A stretch of 64,000 nt of DNA from Sinorhizobium sp. 6-70. Lineage in GTDB: Bacteria; Pseudomonadota; Alphaproteobacteria; Rhizobiales; Rhizobiaceae. A model generated the notes under the pieces. That model was not told the origin of the DNA. It worked only from the letters and a program-made list of their open reading frames with translations, and did not search any database. Numbering within the stretch: position 1 is the stretch's first letter; each line of letters begins with the position of its first letter. Positions 7,661-16,312 of this stretch are shown one piece after another. The DNA lies in assembly GCF_030124375.1 (NCBI RefSeq), contig NZ_JASKLS010000005.1, forward strand, positions 124,001 through 188,000, given 5' to 3'. The translations under genes were made by a program, and so were the position numbers.

Positions 7661-9310
7661 TCAAACACCCTCTGCCGCATTCCGCCCCGCGGCGCGGCCA
7701 GAGAAGATGCAGCCGCCGAGGAAGGTCCCCTCGAGCGCGTTGTATCCATGCATGCCGCCACCACCGAAGCCGGCCACCTCGCCCGCCGCATAGAGCCCCG
7801 GCACCGGCTCGCCGGAAAGCTCCAGCACCTGGCCGGAGAGATTGGTCTGCAGGCCGCCGAGCGTCTTGCGCGTCAGGATGTGCAGCCGAACAGCGATCAG
7901 CGGACCGGCCTTCGGGTCAAGAAGACGGTGGGGCTTCGCGGTTCGCAGCAACCGGTCACCGCGATAGGCCCGCGCCCCGCGGATCGCGATCACCTGGGCG
8001 TCCTTGGAGAAGGGATTGGCGATCTCGCGGTCGCGCGCCTCGATCTGCGCCCTGAGATGTGGAGCCGAAAGCCGGTTCTCGCCCGTCAGCCGATTCATCG
8101 CCTCGACGAGGTCCTCCAGTCGGTCGCGGACGACGAAGTCCTCGCCCTTGTCCATGAACGCCTGGACCGGGCCGGGCGGATTTCGCCCAAGCCGCTTGAG
8201 GAGAAGCGCCAGGCTCTTGCCGGTCAGATCGGGATTTTGCTCCGATCCGGAAAGAGCAAATTCCTTCTTGATGATCGCTCTTGTCAGGATGAACCAGCTG
8301 TAGTCGTGGCCGCTGCGGCGGATCGCCTCCAGGGTACCGAGCGTGTCGAAACCCGGCATCGCGGGTGCTGCAAAGCGGTTGCCCTCGGCATCGCACCAGA
8401 ATGAGGACGGCCCCGGCAGAATGCGAATGCCGTGATCCGGCCAGATCGGGTCGAAATTCCTGAGGCCCTCGGTGTAGTGCCACATGCGGTCGGCATTGAT
8501 GACGGAGCCGCGTGCTCGGGCTGCAATTTCGAGCATGCGGCCGTCGACATGATGCGGTACGCCGCTCACCATCGCCGCCGGCGGTTGCCCGAGCCGCTTG
8601 CGCGGCCAGTTTCGGCGCACGAGCTCGTGATTGCCGCCGATGCCGCCGGAGCTCACGATGACCGCTCCGGCCGAGATCTCGAAGTCACCGACGACGTCGC
8701 GGGCGCTGCGCTCGCCCCGCGCCACCAGGTCCGCCTTCAGGATCGCCCCGCGCGCGCCTGTCACTACACCATCGGTCGTCAACAGTTCGTCCACCCGGTG
8801 GCGAAAGCGGAATCGCAGCAAGCCGCGGCTTTCCGCTTGCCGAGCGAGTCGGACAAAGGGTTCGAGAACGGCTGGGCCGGTGCCCCAGGTCACGTGAAAG
8901 CGTGGAACCGAATTGCCATGACCATGGGCGAGCCCGCCTCCGCGTTCGGCCCAGCCGACGACCGGGAACCAGCGAAGCCCAAGCGAATGGAGCCAGGAGC
9001 GCTTCTCGCCGGCGGCGAAATCGAGATAGGCATCGGCCCAGAGCAGCGGCCAATGGTCTTCCGGCCGGTCGAATTGCGACGAACCCATCCAGTCCTGGCG
9101 CGCGAGATCGCGATGATCGCGAATTCCCATGCGCCGCTGCTCGGGACTGTCGATGAAGAACAGGCCTCCAAGCGACCAGAAAGCCTGGCCGCCAAGATTC
9201 TGCTCCCCCTCCTGATCGAGAACGATCACCTTACGGCCACGGGCCGCAGCTTCGGACGCCGCCACGAGCCCGGCAAGGCCCGCACCGATAACCAGTACAT
9301 CACAATCCAT
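7661..9310 (-). CDS. FAD-binding dehydrogenase, fumarate reductase/3-ketosteroid dehydrogenase-like
   Basis: A 549-residue flavoprotein. The N-terminus has the dinucleotide-binding fold (DVLVIGAGLAGLVAASEAAA followed by VIVLDQEGEQNLGGQA), and the C-terminus has the second FAD contact (GLYAAGEVAGFGGGGMHGYN near residue 510), both typical of the FAD_binding_2 family. No signal peptide or heme site is visible, so it is predicted to be cytoplasmic. The substrate is not evident; annotated relatives are simply called FAD-binding dehydrogenase. It is convergent with the TctC receptor gene across a palindromic repeat and preceded by a RIME element. The family call is firm and the reaction unknown. 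Confidence 0.88.
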   Translation of the reverse strand: MDCDVLVIGAGLAGLVAASEAAARGRKVIVLDQEGEQNLGGQAFWSLGGLFFIDSPEQRRMGIRDHRDLARQDWMGSSQFDRPEDHWPLLWADAYLDFAAGEKRSWLHSLGLRWFPVVGWAERGGGLAHGHGNSVPRFHVTWGTGPAVLEPFVRLARQAESRGLLRFRFRHRVDELLTTDGVVTGARGAILKADLVARGERSARDVVGDFEISAGAVIVSSGGIGGNHELVRRNWPRKRLGQPPAAMVSGVPHHVDGRMLEIAARARGSVINADRMWHYTEGLRNFDPIWPDHGIRILPGPSSFWCDAEGNRFAAPAMPGFDTLGTLEAIRRSGHDYSWFILTRAIIKKEFALSGSEQNPDLTGKSLALLLKRLGRNPPGPVQAFMDKGEDFVVRDRLEDLVEAMNRLTGENRLSAPHLRAQIEARDREIANPFSKDAQVIAIRGARAYRGDRLLRTAKPHRLLDPKAGPLIAVRLHILTRKTLGGLQTNLSGQVLELSGEPVPGLYAAGEVAGFGGGGMHGYNALEGTFLGGCIFSGRAAGRNAAEGV

Positions 9311-9326
9311 GAAAGGCGCCCTCCCT

Positions 9327-9431
9327 GCAGCGCCGTGCGTCTTTCAGACGCACAAAGGCCGCCGTAGCGCTTTGAATTGCTGCATGATTTTACCTTGATC
9401 GGGTCCGATTCACGGAATCATGCAGCAGCAT
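9327..9431. repeat. RIME1-like element, copy 4
   Basis: CAGCGCCGTGCGTCTTTCAGACGCAC, link GCTTTGAATTGCTG and GCATGATTTT...GGAATCATGCAGCAGC. It lies between the 5' end of the flavoprotein gene and the 3' end of the MotB-like gene. Confidence 0.8.
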
Positions 9432-9488
9432 CCTTCGACGTAACTGTTACGCAGACGTCAAGGTCAATTCAAGGGCTCGGAGCTGTCG

Positions 9489-10520
9489 CTATTTCTCTGT
9501 CAGCTTCAGCTCAATGCGCCGGTTCTGTGCCCGAGCTTCAGGGTTGTCACCCTCGGCGATGGGCTGAAATTCGCCGAAGCCCGCAGCGACGAGCCGATCC
9601 GCCGGCACGCCCCTGGACATCAGGAACTTCACCACCGATGTCGCGCGGGCGGACGACAGTTCCCAGTTGTCGGCAAAACGGCCGGATCCTGAAAGCTGTA
9701 CATTGTCGGTATGGCCATCGACGCGCAGGACCCAGTTGATCTCGGCGGGGATTTCCTTCGCGAGATCGAGAAGCGCCGCGGCGAGCTTCGCCATCTCCGC
9801 CTGCCCCTCCGGATTGAGGTCGCTGCTGCCCGACGGGAAGAGCACTTCCGACTGGAAGACGAAACGATCGCCGACGATGCGGATGTTCTCGCGGTCGGAA
9901 AGGATTTCCCGCAGTCGACCGAAGAAGTCGGACCTGTAACGGTTAAGCTCCTGCACCCGCTGGGCGAGCGCGACATTCAGGCGGCGGCCGAGATCGGCGA
10001 TCTTCGCCTGGGACGCCTGATCCTTTGCCTCCGATGCCTGAAGCGCCCCTTCGATCGCCGCGATCTGGTTGCGTAGCGCGGCAATCTGCTGGTTCAGGAG
10101 CTCGATCTGGCTCATCGCACGGGCGCTGACCTGCTTTTCGGATTCCAGTTCCGATCCCAGCCGGCCGATCTTCTGGTTGGCCGCTTCGGTGCTGCCGGCG
10201 CCTTGGTCGAGCAGCGCCTGCAGGCGCGAGCGCTCGTCTTCGGACTGGGTAAGCGAAGCCTGGAGGTTGGCAAGCGAATCCTCGAGATCCTGTTTGCCGC
10301 TCTTTTCCAGCGCGAGAAGCTGCGTCAGCTCGTTGATCTGGCTGTTCAGCCGGTTCAGCACCTCGTCCTTGCCGCTGATTTCCCGCCCTAGCAGGAATTG
10401 CGCCAACACGAAGACGCTCAAGAGAAACATGATCGCCATCAGCAACGTCGACAGCGCGTCGACGAAGCCAGGCCAATAATCGATCGTTCGGTGACTGCGA
10501 CCTTTACGCGCGAGGGCCAT
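9489..10520 (-). CDS. MotB/OmpA-like peptidoglycan-binding protein with coiled coil
   Basis: A 343-residue inner-membrane anchored protein. One transmembrane helix (about residues 22-45, ALSTLLMAIMFLLSVFVLAQ) is followed by a long heptad-rich coiled coil (about 50-200) and a C-terminal OmpA domain (about 205-340) with DGHTDNVQLSGSGRFADNW and RAQNRRIEL, the peptidoglycan-contact motifs. It starts 4 nt after the stop of the MotA-like gene, so they form a translationally coupled pair, presumably a proton-driven stator-like complex. It lacks the flagellar cluster context of true motB and is conserved in Rhizobiaceae as a separate locus. Its role in the envelope is unknown. Confidence 0.85.
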   Translation of the reverse strand: MALARKGRSHRTIDYWPGFVDALSTLLMAIMFLLSVFVLAQFLLGREISGKDEVLNRLNSQINELTQLLALEKSGKQDLEDSLANLQASLTQSEDERSRLQALLDQGAGSTEAANQKIGRLGSELESEKQVSARAMSQIELLNQQIAALRNQIAAIEGALQASEAKDQASQAKIADLGRRLNVALAQRVQELNRYRSDFFGRLREILSDRENIRIVGDRFVFQSEVLFPSGSSDLNPEGQAEMAKLAAALLDLAKEIPAEINWVLRVDGHTDNVQLSGSGRFADNWELSSARATSVVKFLMSRGVPADRLVAAGFGEFQPIAEGDNPEARAQNRRIELKLTEK

Positions 10521-10524
10521 GGGC

Positions 10525-11625
10525 TCAGTCGCCTCCGCTCTCGTCTACGCGGCTAAGCTGCGCAAGCGACTTGTCGCCATGCACCGTGATCCTCTCGGCC
10601 TGGCCGATGCGCGACGTCAGCTTATCGAGCGTCTTGCGCATCGCCTTTGCTTCCTCCTGCTGCGCCTCGATCCAGTCCCGGAGCATCTGCTGCTCGCCAC
10701 GCATATTCTTGACGAGGCCCTGGATGCCCTCGGCCAATGAGGCCATTGCGGCCGTCGTGCGCTGGTTGGCGCCGCCTTCCTGGTTGAGCCGCGTGAGCTG
10801 GTCGGTCAGCCGACGCAGTTCCTCGATGGGCGGCTCTCCGGAAATGCTGATCGGCGAGGAGATTCCCGACCCGACATCGGTCACCGAGGAAAGCCAGTTT
10901 TCGAGTTCCGTATAGAAGCGGTTCTGGGCGCGGCCGGCCTGCAGGTCGAGGAAACCGACGATCAGCGATCCGGAAAGGCCGAAGAGCGAAGCGGAAAAAG
11001 CCGTTCCCATGCCGCTGAGCGGCGCGGACAAGCCGCTCTTCAACGAGCCAAGCAAATCTTCCGTGCTGCCGCTGCCGGCATCCAGGGACTGGATGACGGT
11101 GTTGATCGAGCCGATCGTGCCGAGCAGACCCCAAAAGGTGCCGAGCAGGCCGAGGAAGACCAGAAGGCCGGCGAGGTATCGGGTTATGTCGCGCGATTCG
11201 TCGAGGCGCGTCGCAATGGAATCAAGGATCGAGCGTAGCGCGATCGTAGAAATCGCCGTCGTCTGGCGACCGCCGATCAGCGACCGCATCGGCGCGAGCA
11301 GCACCGGATCGCGCCCGACCTTGTCGGCGCTTCCCGCGGCACGAAACGAATTGAACCAGCGGACCTCGGGCCGCAGGCCCAGGACGTGGTTGAAGGCGAG
11401 CAGAATGCCGATCAGCAGAACACCGAGAATGAGCCCATTGAGGCCGGGATTGCCGGCGAAGGCATCACGGGCCTGCCGGAAGAGAATGGCGGCGACGAAA
11501 CCGACGATGATCAGAAAGAGGACCATCGTCCAGAAATAGGGCATGGGGCTCGAGAGCTTGTGCGGATTGTAGTTCTCCTCCACGTTCTCCCGATCGCTCC
11601 ATCCGGACAGATTGAGTTTCGTCAT
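10525..11625 (-). CDS. MotA/TolQ/ExbB-like proton channel protein
   Basis: A 366-residue membrane protein with four predicted helices at about residues 30-49, 62-82, 148-170 and 200-222. The segment GLLGTFWGLLGTIGSI followed by LSGMGTAFSASLFGLSGSLI is the MotA/TolQ/ExbB channel signature. The cytoplasmic tail (about 235-366) is long and helical. It pairs with the downstream OmpA-domain gene, 4 nt away. The pair superficially resembles ZorA-ZorB of Zorya defence systems, but no zorC, zorD or zorE gene is nearby. The channel family is secure; the driven process is unknown. Confidence 0.85.
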   Translation of the reverse strand: MTKLNLSGWSDRENVEENYNPHKLSSPMPYFWTMVLFLIIVGFVAAILFRQARDAFAGNPGLNGLILGVLLIGILLAFNHVLGLRPEVRWFNSFRAAGSADKVGRDPVLLAPMRSLIGGRQTTAISTIALRSILDSIATRLDESRDITRYLAGLLVFLGLLGTFWGLLGTIGSINTVIQSLDAGSGSTEDLLGSLKSGLSAPLSGMGTAFSASLFGLSGSLIVGFLDLQAGRAQNRFYTELENWLSSVTDVGSGISSPISISGEPPIEELRRLTDQLTRLNQEGGANQRTTAAMASLAEGIQGLVKNMRGEQQMLRDWIEAQQEEAKAMRKTLDKLTSRIGQAERITVHGDKSLAQLSRVDESGGD

Positions 11626-11652
11626 AGGTTAGCCAGACTCCCGGGTTCATTC

Positions 11653-11755
11653 CAGCACCGCGCGCCCCTCAGACACGCAAGGGTTGCCGCAACACTTTGA
11701 ATTGCCGCGGCATTTCTCGAAATCAAGTCCGACTCGAGAATTGCGTAGTCGGCCG
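11653..11755. repeat. RIME1-like element, degenerate copy 5
   Basis: GCACCGCGCGCCCCTCAGACACGCAAGGGTTGCCGC, link AACACTTTGAATTGC and a diverged second palindrome (CTCGAAATC...GACTCGAGAATTGC). It is upstream of the MotA-like gene. Confidence 0.65.
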
Positions 11756-11874
11756 CGGCACGGCACCGCTCCGGCCCGGAGACTAGTGGAACTTTGCGCC
11801 AAATTGAAGGGAAAACGATGGCCTCCGGGACATAACGCACCGGAGGCTGCAACCCCCAACGAGCAGGCTGTTGG

Positions 11875-12675
11875 TTACTTCGCCGGAACCGGGCGATGGA
11901 TCACGTCACGCAGCGCCTTGGCGATATACTCGTTGCCGCAAACGACCGAGCCGTCCTCGACCGGCTTGCTGCCGCCGTCGACATCGGTTGCCCAGCCGCC
12001 GGCCTCGCGGATAAGCAGGATGCCGGCCGCAATATCCCAGGCGGCAAGGTCCCGTTCCCAGTAGCCGTCATAGCGGCCGGCGGCCACGTAGGCGAGATCG
12101 AGCGAGGCGGAACCGAAACGCCGGATGCCGGCGACTTCGCCCATGACATGGCGAAGTTCGATCAGATATTTGCCGTGATTGCCGCGGCCGAGATGCGGCG
12201 TCCCGGTGGCAATGACGGCATCCGAAAGGTTCTTGCGGGCGCCGACGCGCAGCCGGCGGTCGTTGAGGAAAGCACCACCGCCCTTCTCGGCGGTGTAGAG
12301 TTCATCCGTTGCCGGATTGAAGACGACTGCACCGACGATCTCGCCTTGACGCTCCAGCCCGATCGAAACGGCAAAATGCGGGATGCCATGCAGGAAGTTG
12401 GTCGTGCCGTCGAGCGGATCGACGATCCAGCGATGCGCGCCGTCGGTCCCCTTGATCTCCTCGCCCTCTTCGCCGAGGAAGCCATAGGTCGGCCTCGCCT
12501 TCAACAGCTCTTCGCGGATGATCCGTTCGGCCTTGCGGTCGGCCTGGGAAACATAGTCGCCGGGCCCCTTCAGTGAGACCTGGAGGTTCTGCACTTCGCC
12601 GAAATCGCGCGCCAGCGACTTGCCGGCCTTGAACGCGGCCTGGACCATGACGTTGAGAAGGGCAGAACGGGCCAT
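11875..12675 (-). CDS. suhB: inositol-1-monophosphatase family protein
   Basis: A 266-residue lithium-sensitive phosphatase family member. Metal and substrate motifs are visible: GEEGEEIKG near residue 67, WIVDPLDGTTNFLHGIPHF near 82, and the second metal site WERDLAAWDIAAGILLIREA near 205. The length equals that of E. coli SuhB (267 residues). It hydrolyses myo-inositol-1-phosphate in related proteins. The frame is open 28 codons further upstream, but MARSALLNVMVQAAFKAGKS is the conserved family start, so the ATG at 12673-12675 is used. A structured RNA lies just upstream on the same strand. It is distinct from the hisN paralogue at 57651. Confidence 0.92.
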   Translation of the reverse strand: MARSALLNVMVQAAFKAGKSLARDFGEVQNLQVSLKGPGDYVSQADRKAERIIREELLKARPTYGFLGEEGEEIKGTDGAHRWIVDPLDGTTNFLHGIPHFAVSIGLERQGEIVGAVVFNPATDELYTAEKGGGAFLNDRRLRVGARKNLSDAVIATGTPHLGRGNHGKYLIELRHVMGEVAGIRRFGSASLDLAYVAAGRYDGYWERDLAAWDIAAGILLIREAGGWATDVDGGSKPVEDGSVVCGNEYIAKALRDVIHRPVPAK

Positions 12676-12782
12676 GTGGCGATCCTTATGATAGCGAAGG
12701 CCGGTCGAGCGCTCTCGAACCGGACATTGAACCTCTATGACGTATCTCGCTAGGCGCAAGGGAAGCTGCGAGTTTCGTCGTC

Positions 12783-12880
12783 AAAAAACCGAGTGAAGTC
12801 ACTCCGTCCGCAGGGCCGAAATCGGAAATGGGAGGCTGCGGACAAAACCGCGGCTTCAAGACCACAAAAGCCGCAGAAGT
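12783..12880 (-). ncRNA. suhB-motif-like structured RNA upstream of suhB
   Basis: On the minus strand, three stems follow each other: GCGGCTT/AAGCCGC (arms 12850-12856 and 12868-12874), a perfect 8-bp stem GTCCGCAG/CTGCGGAC (12806-12813 and 12836-12843) whose loop exposes CCTCCC, and a GAGTG/CACTC hairpin followed by TTTTTT (12783-12801). A terminated RNA with an anti-Shine-Dalgarno loop just upstream of suhB matches the position and style of the alphaproteobacterial suhB RNA motif. The 5' end is estimated, not seen. Confidence 0.65.
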
Positions 12881-12944
12881 TCAAGCGAAATAGCATTGCG
12901 GCCTGTAGACCGCGCCTGTGACTGTCACCCTGGCGCAGCCCGCG

Positions 12945-14111
12945 TCAGGAAGAACGAAACTTGTTCGCGGCGGCGAGCGCCGACTTCTGCTGCGTTTCGT
13001 TGAGGCCGAGATAGAAGTCCTCGAGCGCATCGTCCTTGAGGCCGGCGCGACGCGACAGCACGTACCACTTCGCCGCCTCGACCGGATCCGGGCGCGTGCC
13101 GATCGCATTGACATAGAGGTGCGACAGCCGGTTCTGTGCGACGACATTGCCGCTTTCCGCCGCGCGCTTCATCCAGGCGAAGCCTTCTTCGAGGTTGCGG
13201 TCGCCAGCGATCCCTTCGACGAACCAGATGGCGATGTCGAGCTGTGCGGTATCGTAACCGGCGCGGGCGGCGCGCAGCAGCCATTCGCGGGCACGCGCGC
13301 GCTTGCTCTCCTCTATGCCGTCGACATTGATATAGATCTGCGAGAGGGCATATTGCGCGTCCGCGATGCCCTGCTCGGCGGATTTCTCGTAATAGGGCAT
13401 TGCCGCCTTCAGGCCCTTCTCGCCCGGCATGTCGGCAACCAGCGTTTGCCCGTAATTGAACTGGGCCGAAGCATTGCCGAGATCGGCCGCCTTCTTCATC
13501 AGCTCTTCGGATTTCTTCCTGTCACGCTTGACGTAGCGCCCCTCCATCAGGATCAGGGCGTATTTGAACATGGCCGCCGGATCGCCGTTATCGGCAGCCT
13601 GGCCGTACCAGAAGGCGGCCTGCTCGGCGTTGCGGGCAACGCCAAGGCCCTGCTCGAGGATCGATGCAACCAGCGTCTGGGCAGCGGGATCGCCAAGCTG
13701 CGCCCGCGGCAGCGCCAGGTCCATCGCCGTCAGATAGTAGCCGCGCTGGAAAGCGCCATAGGCATCGTCCACCTTTCCGGTGAAAGGCTTTTCCGCCGGA
13801 AGCGCCGGCAATTGCGCGCCCATGCGGTCGATGACATTGACGCCCTTGGAAGGCGTGTTGCCGTCTCCGGCCGTCGTCTTTTTCGGCGCCGGGGTTTCGA
13901 GCTTCTGCTGCGGGGCCGCACCTTCCGGAAGGATCGCTCCGTTGAAGGGTGTAATCCGCCCGCGCTTTGGTACATTCCCCTCGTCCGAGCCCCCCTCGTC
14001 CGCAGGCGCGCCCGTCGCCGGCTGCTGCGCGCGAACCGGCGCTGCCGCGAGTGCGACGGCCATGAGAAGGACTGCAACCCGGTTGGGCTTCGACGACAAG
14101 CGGCTTAACAT
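12945..14111 (-). CDS. Sel1-repeat (TPR-like) exported protein
   Basis: A 388-residue protein with an N-terminal signal peptide (VAVLLMAVALAAAPVRAQ, cleavage near residue 29), then a proline/alanine-rich linker to about residue 105. From about 110 to 370 it carries tandem Sel1-like repeats, for example ASILEQGLGVARNAEQAAFW, AADLGNASAQFNYGQ and YVNAIGTRPDPVEAAKWY. Such solenoids act as protein-interaction scaffolds; in rhizobia the periplasmic Sel1 protein ExoR is a known example, but this protein is longer and not evidently ExoR. It follows the ThiE-like gene by 9 nt, so the two are probably cotranscribed. The partner is unknown. Confidence 0.85.
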   Translation of the reverse strand: MLSRLSSKPNRVAVLLMAVALAAAPVRAQQPATGAPADEGGSDEGNVPKRGRITPFNGAILPEGAAPQQKLETPAPKKTTAGDGNTPSKGVNVIDRMGAQLPALPAEKPFTGKVDDAYGAFQRGYYLTAMDLALPRAQLGDPAAQTLVASILEQGLGVARNAEQAAFWYGQAADNGDPAAMFKYALILMEGRYVKRDRKKSEELMKKAADLGNASAQFNYGQTLVADMPGEKGLKAAMPYYEKSAEQGIADAQYALSQIYINVDGIEESKRARAREWLLRAARAGYDTAQLDIAIWFVEGIAGDRNLEEGFAWMKRAAESGNVVAQNRLSHLYVNAIGTRPDPVEAAKWYVLSRRAGLKDDALEDFYLGLNETQQKSALAAANKFRSS

Positions 14112-14120
14112 CGGACCGTC

Positions 14121-14774
14121 TTAATCTTCAAACCATGGCGCTTTTTCGTCAAGCAGCGCGTTGACGGCGGCGACGACCGCCGGCGCCTGCTCCGGGTCGC
14201 CAAAGACGGCGAGACGCAGCGCCACGAATTCCGCCCCCGTTTCGGCGACGGCAAGCGCCGACTGTGGATCCGTGCCGCCCATGACGACACAGGGGATCTC
14301 GATCATCGATGCCCACCATTCGGCAAGCGCCAGATTTTTCGGATGCGGCTCCGGCTTGATGTCGCCATCGGTGCGACCGAAGAAGACGTAATCCGGCCTG
14401 ACTTCGCCGATTTCGAGCGCATGGTGGCGGTCGGAGGCATTGCCGCCTCCAACGATCAGCCTCGGCGTGTGCTTCTCGATCGCATCGCCGAGCACATCGG
14501 GTCCCCCGGCGATATGCAGGCCGTCCGCCTTGGCGCGTCCCGCGACGCGCGTGTCACCCTCGATCAGCGCCGCCGCCCCTGCCTTCTGGATCACCGGGAC
14601 CAAGAGGTCGGCGTGCTCTTGGAACTCGGCGTCGCTGAGGCCGTATTGCGGCAGGATGACGGACGCCACGTCGCCTCCCCGCAAAGCGTCGGCCAGCACC
14701 TTCGAACGCTGTGCGGGATCCGGCATATCCGGCACGACCAGCACGAGGCGGCAGCGGTTTTCTACATTGCTCAT
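14121..14774 (-). CDS. thiamine phosphate synthase/TenI-like protein
   Basis: A 217-residue TIM-barrel protein of the TMP synthase/TenI family. The central region AALIEGDTRVAGRAKADGLH corresponds to the family segment containing the pyrophosphate-site DR; VGGGNASDRHHALEIGEV and DYVFFGRTDGDIK follow, and VVMGGTDPQSALAVAETGAE is the late phosphate-binding loop. True ThiE has GxT and QKR-type residues that are altered here, so a regulatory or salvage role like TenI is possible. There are no other thi genes nearby. It leads a likely operon with the Sel1 gene. Confidence 0.75.
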   Translation of the reverse strand: MSNVENRCRLVLVVPDMPDPAQRSKVLADALRGGDVASVILPQYGLSDAEFQEHADLLVPVIQKAGAAALIEGDTRVAGRAKADGLHIAGGPDVLGDAIEKHTPRLIVGGGNASDRHHALEIGEVRPDYVFFGRTDGDIKPEPHPKNLALAEWWASMIEIPCVVMGGTDPQSALAVAETGAEFVALRLAVFGDPEQAPAVVAAVNALLDEKAPWFED

Positions 14775-14802
14775 GATATCCGTTCCCTGGCGGCGCCTGC
14801 TT

Positions 14803-14910
14803 CACTGCATGATTGCTTAAATCGGAATCGATTTAAGGACAAAATCATGCAGCACTTCAAAGTGCTACAGCGACCGTAGCGCGTCCGATTTGACGCGCGG
14901 CACTGTAGGC
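14803..14910. repeat. RIME1-like element, copy 6 (reverse orientation)
   Basis: GCATGATTGCTTAAATC...GATTTAAGGACAAAATCATGC, link TTCAAAGTGCTACAGC, then GCGCGTCCGATTTGACGCGC. It lies between the divergent ThiE-like and TauE genes. Confidence 0.85.
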
Positions 14911-14981
14911 GCGAAAGCCGCCACTCGATTTCGTTCGGGAAAACCGATAGACGGAGATGACAAAAGGATCAACCGCCACAC

Positions 14982-15761
14982 ATGCTTCCCGATTTCGACT
15001 TCTATCTCGTCGCCATCCCCGCAGTCCTGCTCGTCGGCCTCAGCAAGGGCGGCATGGGAGAGGCGCTTTCCTTGATGGGCGTTCCGATCCTGTCGATGGC
15101 GGTATCGCCTGTTCAGGCGGCAGCGCTGTTGCTGCCGATCCTCATCGCCATGGATATCGTCTCCCTGTGGATCTGGCGCAAACACGGCGACAAGAAAACG
15201 CTCACGATGCTGCTGCCCGGCGCGATCGCCGGCATCGCCATCGGCTGGGCGACCTCCGCCTATGTGCCGCGCGACGCCTTGAGGCTAATCATCGGCCTCA
15301 TTACGGTCCTCTTCGTGCTGCGCTATGTCTATACCGTCTGGCGCAGCCGCAATGGTGCCCCGATCGCCCCCAAGACGCAGCGCGCCGGCCCCGCCGCCCT
15401 CTGGGGCTCCTTTGCCGGTTACGGCAGCTTCGTCGCCCATGCCGGCGGCCCGCCTTTTCAGATCTATGCGTTGCCGCTGAAGCTCGATCCGCGTGAATAT
15501 ACCGGCACCATCGTGCGCTTCTTCGCGGTGCTCAACGCGGTGAAACTCATTCCCTATTTCGCCCTCGGCCAACTCGATATCAGCAACCTGAAGACATCCG
15601 CCACGCTTTTTCCGCTGGCGATGGTGGCGACTGCCTGCGGCGCCTGGATCGTCCGCCGGATGAAACCGCAGGTCTTCTATCCCTTCATGTACACGATGGC
15701 CTTTCTCGCCGGGTCGAGACTCGTCTGGGACAGCCTTGCGCACCTCATGGCCGGCAGGTGA
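14982..15761 (+). CDS. TauE/SafE family sulfite/sulfonate exporter-like permease
   Basis: A 259-residue protein with about eight hydrophobic helices. The N-terminal FYLVAIPAVLLVGLSKGGMG and the repeat-like second-half element LWGSFAGYGSFVAHAGGPPF are the paired TauE/SafE signatures. Family members move sulfite, sulfoacetate or other organosulfur anions across the inner membrane; the substrate here is unknown. The ATG at 14982 follows AAAGGATC. A small ArsR-type regulator follows 90 bp downstream. Confidence 0.88.
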   Translation: MLPDFDFYLVAIPAVLLVGLSKGGMGEALSLMGVPILSMAVSPVQAAALLLPILIAMDIVSLWIWRKHGDKKTLTMLLPGAIAGIAIGWATSAYVPRDALRLIIGLITVLFVLRYVYTVWRSRNGAPIAPKTQRAGPAALWGSFAGYGSFVAHAGGPPFQIYALPLKLDPREYTGTIVRFFAVLNAVKLIPYFALGQLDISNLKTSATLFPLAMVATACGAWIVRRMKPQVFYPFMYTMAFLAGSRLVWDSLAHLMAGR

Positions 15762-15850
15762 CGCACAGGAGATTGCTGCAGGGCAAAATCGATTATGCCG
15801 CATCGCACAATTTTCTTGCCGCTTATGGAGAATTCGCTTAACTTTCGACC

Positions 15851-16111
15851 ATGACCATTGCGGACCCATTCGATGCCATCGCGGATCCGAACCGGCGCTA
15901 CCTGCTGGAGGAACTCCGACGCGCGCCGAAGACGGTGAACGAATTGGCCGAAGGCCTGCCAATCAGCCGACCGGCAGTGTCGCAGCACCTGAAGGCGCTG
16001 CTCGACTGCAATCTCGTGTCGGTTTCATCGAGCGGAACGCGGCGGATCTATGCGATCCACAAGCCGGGCTTTGACAAGCTGAACCTGTGGCTCGACCAGT
16101 TTTGGTCCTAA
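15851..16111 (+). CDS. ArsR-family winged-helix transcriptional regulator
   Basis: An 86-residue protein consisting of essentially one winged-helix domain: DPFDAIADPNRRYLLEELRR, then the recognition helix LPISRPAVSQHLKALLDCNL, then the wing VSVSSSGTRRIYAIH. The ArsR metal-binding ELCVC motif is absent, so it is of the metal-independent autorepressor class (SdpR-like). It is short for the family, but the DNA-binding unit is complete. It could control the adjacent TauE gene (inference from adjacency only). Confidence 0.85.
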   Translation: MTIADPFDAIADPNRRYLLEELRRAPKTVNELAEGLPISRPAVSQHLKALLDCNLVSVSSSGTRRIYAIHKPGFDKLNLWLDQFWS

Positions 16112-16160
16112 TGCATGTCGCCCAAAAGTGCGCAGTGGTTTTGGGATAACGACATGCATA
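16112..16160. repeat. rhizobial palindromic repeat, family E
   Basis: Ends ATGCATGTCG and CGACATGCAT are perfect inverted repeats, enclosing CCCAAAAGTGCGCAG and GTTTTGGG, which also pair. It starts right after the ArsR stop codon. A separate perfect 8-bp hairpin, GACCGGGC-GTCAG-GCCCGGTC, follows at 16198-16218 without a T-run. Confidence 0.7.
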
Positions 16161-16312
16161 AGGAAGAAGGTTTGAAACTGGATGCCCGACAGAAATAGAC
16201 CGGGCGTCAGGCCCGGTCGAGTGTTCCGTATATTCCGTGATGGGATTGGTTCTTGACCTTGTTGCGTTGTCACTGGGAAAGAAGACAACGCCACCCGAAA
16301 TACCGTTCAGAA

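Noticed and set aside
9489..11625. Zorya-like phage defence system (ZorA/ZorB)
   Set aside because: Only the channel and OmpA-like proteins are present; no ZorC, ZorD or ZorE genes are nearby, and neighbours are housekeeping genes.
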